A DNA stretch of 64,000 nt from assembly GCF_026723865.1 (NCBI RefSeq), contig NZ_CP113529.1, forward strand, positions 5,890,001 to 5,954,000, read 5' to 3'. Shown one piece after another: positions 61,385 to 64,000 of the stretch. Each line of letters opens with the position of its first letter. The stretch's first letter is position 1. The position numbers and the translations under genes were made by a program. This DNA is from Mycobacterium sp. Aquia_216. GTDB lineage: Bacteria > Actinomycetota > Actinomycetes > Mycobacteriales > Mycobacteriaceae. The notes below the pieces were generated by a model. The model saw only the letters and a program-made list of their open reading frames with translations, was not told the DNA's origin and made no database searches.

Positions 61385-62098
61385 CTGGCTAACCTTGTTG
61401 ACATTGAAACGCAATACCAAGGCGCCTGGATCATCATTCCCGCCTTCAACGAAGCCACGGTCATCGGTGAGGTGATCGCCGATGTGCGCTCGGTCTTCGA
61501 CCACATCGTGTGTGTCGACGACGGCAGCACCGACGACACGGGTGAAATCGCGCGGCGGGCCGGGGCTCATCTGGTGCGCCACCCGGTGAATCTGGGACAG
61601 GGTGCGGCCATTCAGACCGGCGTCGAGTACGCGCGCAAGCAGCCCGGGGCGCGGATCTTCGCGACGTTCGACGCCGACGGGCAGCATCGCGTCAAAGACG
61701 TATCCGCGATGATCGACCGGCTCGCCGCCGAAGACGTCGACATCGTCATCGGGACGCGGTTCGGCGGGCAGGAGAGCAGCCGCCCGCCATTACTGAAACG
61801 AATCGTGCTGCAGACCGCCGCGCGGTTGAGCCCGCGCGGTCGCCGGCTCGGCCTGACTGACACCAACAACGGGTTGCGAGTGTTCAACAAAACCGTGGCC
61901 GACGGGCTCAACATCACGATGAGCGGCATGAGCCACGCCAACGAATTCATCATGCTGGTCGCCGAAAACCATTGGCGGGTGGTCGAACAGCCGGTTGAGG
62001 TGCTCTACACCGACTACTCGAAGTCGAAAGGGCAGCCGCTGCTCAACGGTGTCAACATCATTTTCGACGGGTTCCTGCGCGGGCGGATTCCGAGATGA
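61385..62098 (+). CDS. ppgS: Polyprenyl-phosphate GalNAc synthase PpgS-like glycosyltransferase (GT2), start uncertain
   Basis: About 237 residues (homolog of Rv3631). GT2 fold: IIPAFNEATVIGEV at the start, VDDGSTDDTG, FDADGQHRVKDV (the DxD-type site) and a conserved NNGLRVFNK...SMSHANE-like block. M. tuberculosis PpgS adds GalNAc to polyprenyl phosphate for galactosamine decoration of arabinogalactan. No ATG, GTG or TTG exists between the stop of the previous gene and the first conserved residue; CTG 61385 or ATT 61403 are the only nearby options, and the given start is nominal. It is followed by the small partner gene. Confidence 0.85.
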   Translation: MANLVDIETQYQGAWIIIPAFNEATVIGEVIADVRSVFDHIVCVDDGSTDDTGEIARRAGAHLVRHPVNLGQGAAIQTGVEYARKQPGARIFATFDADGQHRVKDVSAMIDRLAAEDVDIVIGTRFGGQESSRPPLLKRIVLQTAARLSPRGRRLGLTDTNNGLRVFNKTVADGLNITMSGMSHANEFIMLVAENHWRVVEQPVEVLYTDYSKSKGQPLLNGVNIIFDGFLRGRIPR

Positions 62099-62111
62099 GA
62101 AGGACTCAATG

Positions 62112-64000
<1,889 letters not shown>

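Overview
The window is chromosomal DNA of a Mycobacterium (GC-rich, GTG/TTG starts common). The backbone is collinear with the M. tuberculosis H37Rv interval from about Rv3576 (lppH) to Rv3635. Ortholog names below come from recognising protein sequences and gene order from memory; no search was run. The species is not the tuberculosis complex: genes present there are missing here (espACD, esxVW, PE_PGRS58/59, Rv3633) and others are inserted, so it is probably a slow-growing non-tuberculous species.

Region by region. 0-2.3 kb: end of a zinc/manganese ABC uptake operon (binding protein, ATPase, permease). 2.4-6.8 kb: two PknH-sensor-like lipoproteins, a LamB/YcsF (PxpA) protein, a metallo-beta-lactamase-fold protein and ArsB2. 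6.8-10.8 kb: a decayed island with an alpha/beta-hydrolase pseudogene, a truncated unknown gene, Mce and TetR remnants, an intact PPE gene with an unusual repeat-rich C-terminus, and a second PPE stub whose start codon is ATA. 10.8-15.9 kb: GDPD phosphodiesterase, then rlmB-cysS-ispF-ispD-carD on the minus strand. 16.2-24.2 kb: lpqE, radA, disA, an Rv3587c-like protein, carbonic anhydrase, mutY, a hydrolase, mhuD, lpqF. 24.2-25.9 kb: a cobalamin-riboswitch-controlled cbtB-cbtA-phosphatase operon. 26.3-41.3 kb: a long minus-strand block, ftsH-folE-folP1-folB-folK-two membrane proteins-Rv3603c-panC-panD-coaX-lysS-lsr2-clpC1. 41.3-53.1 kb: an accessory region with a glyoxalase-fold protein, ephA, a luciferase-like monooxygenase, an alcohol dehydrogenase, two P450s, AraC and XRE regulators, a PE/PPE pair and lpqG. 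53.1-53.4 kb: a six-copy 55-bp tandem repeat. 53.4-64 kb: hpt, tilS, DUF2342 protease, D-Ala-D-Ala carboxypeptidase, ppa, a small unknown, a TerC-like protein, a flippase-like protein, ppgS, its small partner, galE1, and the start of an Rv3635-like membrane protein.

The housekeeping blocks form clear functional groups: folate, pantothenate/CoA, MEP isoprenoid, stringent and stress transcription (CarD), DNA repair and c-di-AMP (RadA, DisA, MutY), proteolysis (ClpC1, FtsH) and arabinogalactan GalN decoration (PpgS). Novelty is concentrated in the 6.8-10.8 kb island, the cobalamin-controlled operon, the 41-53 kb P450/PE-PPE region and two related families of palindromic repeats.
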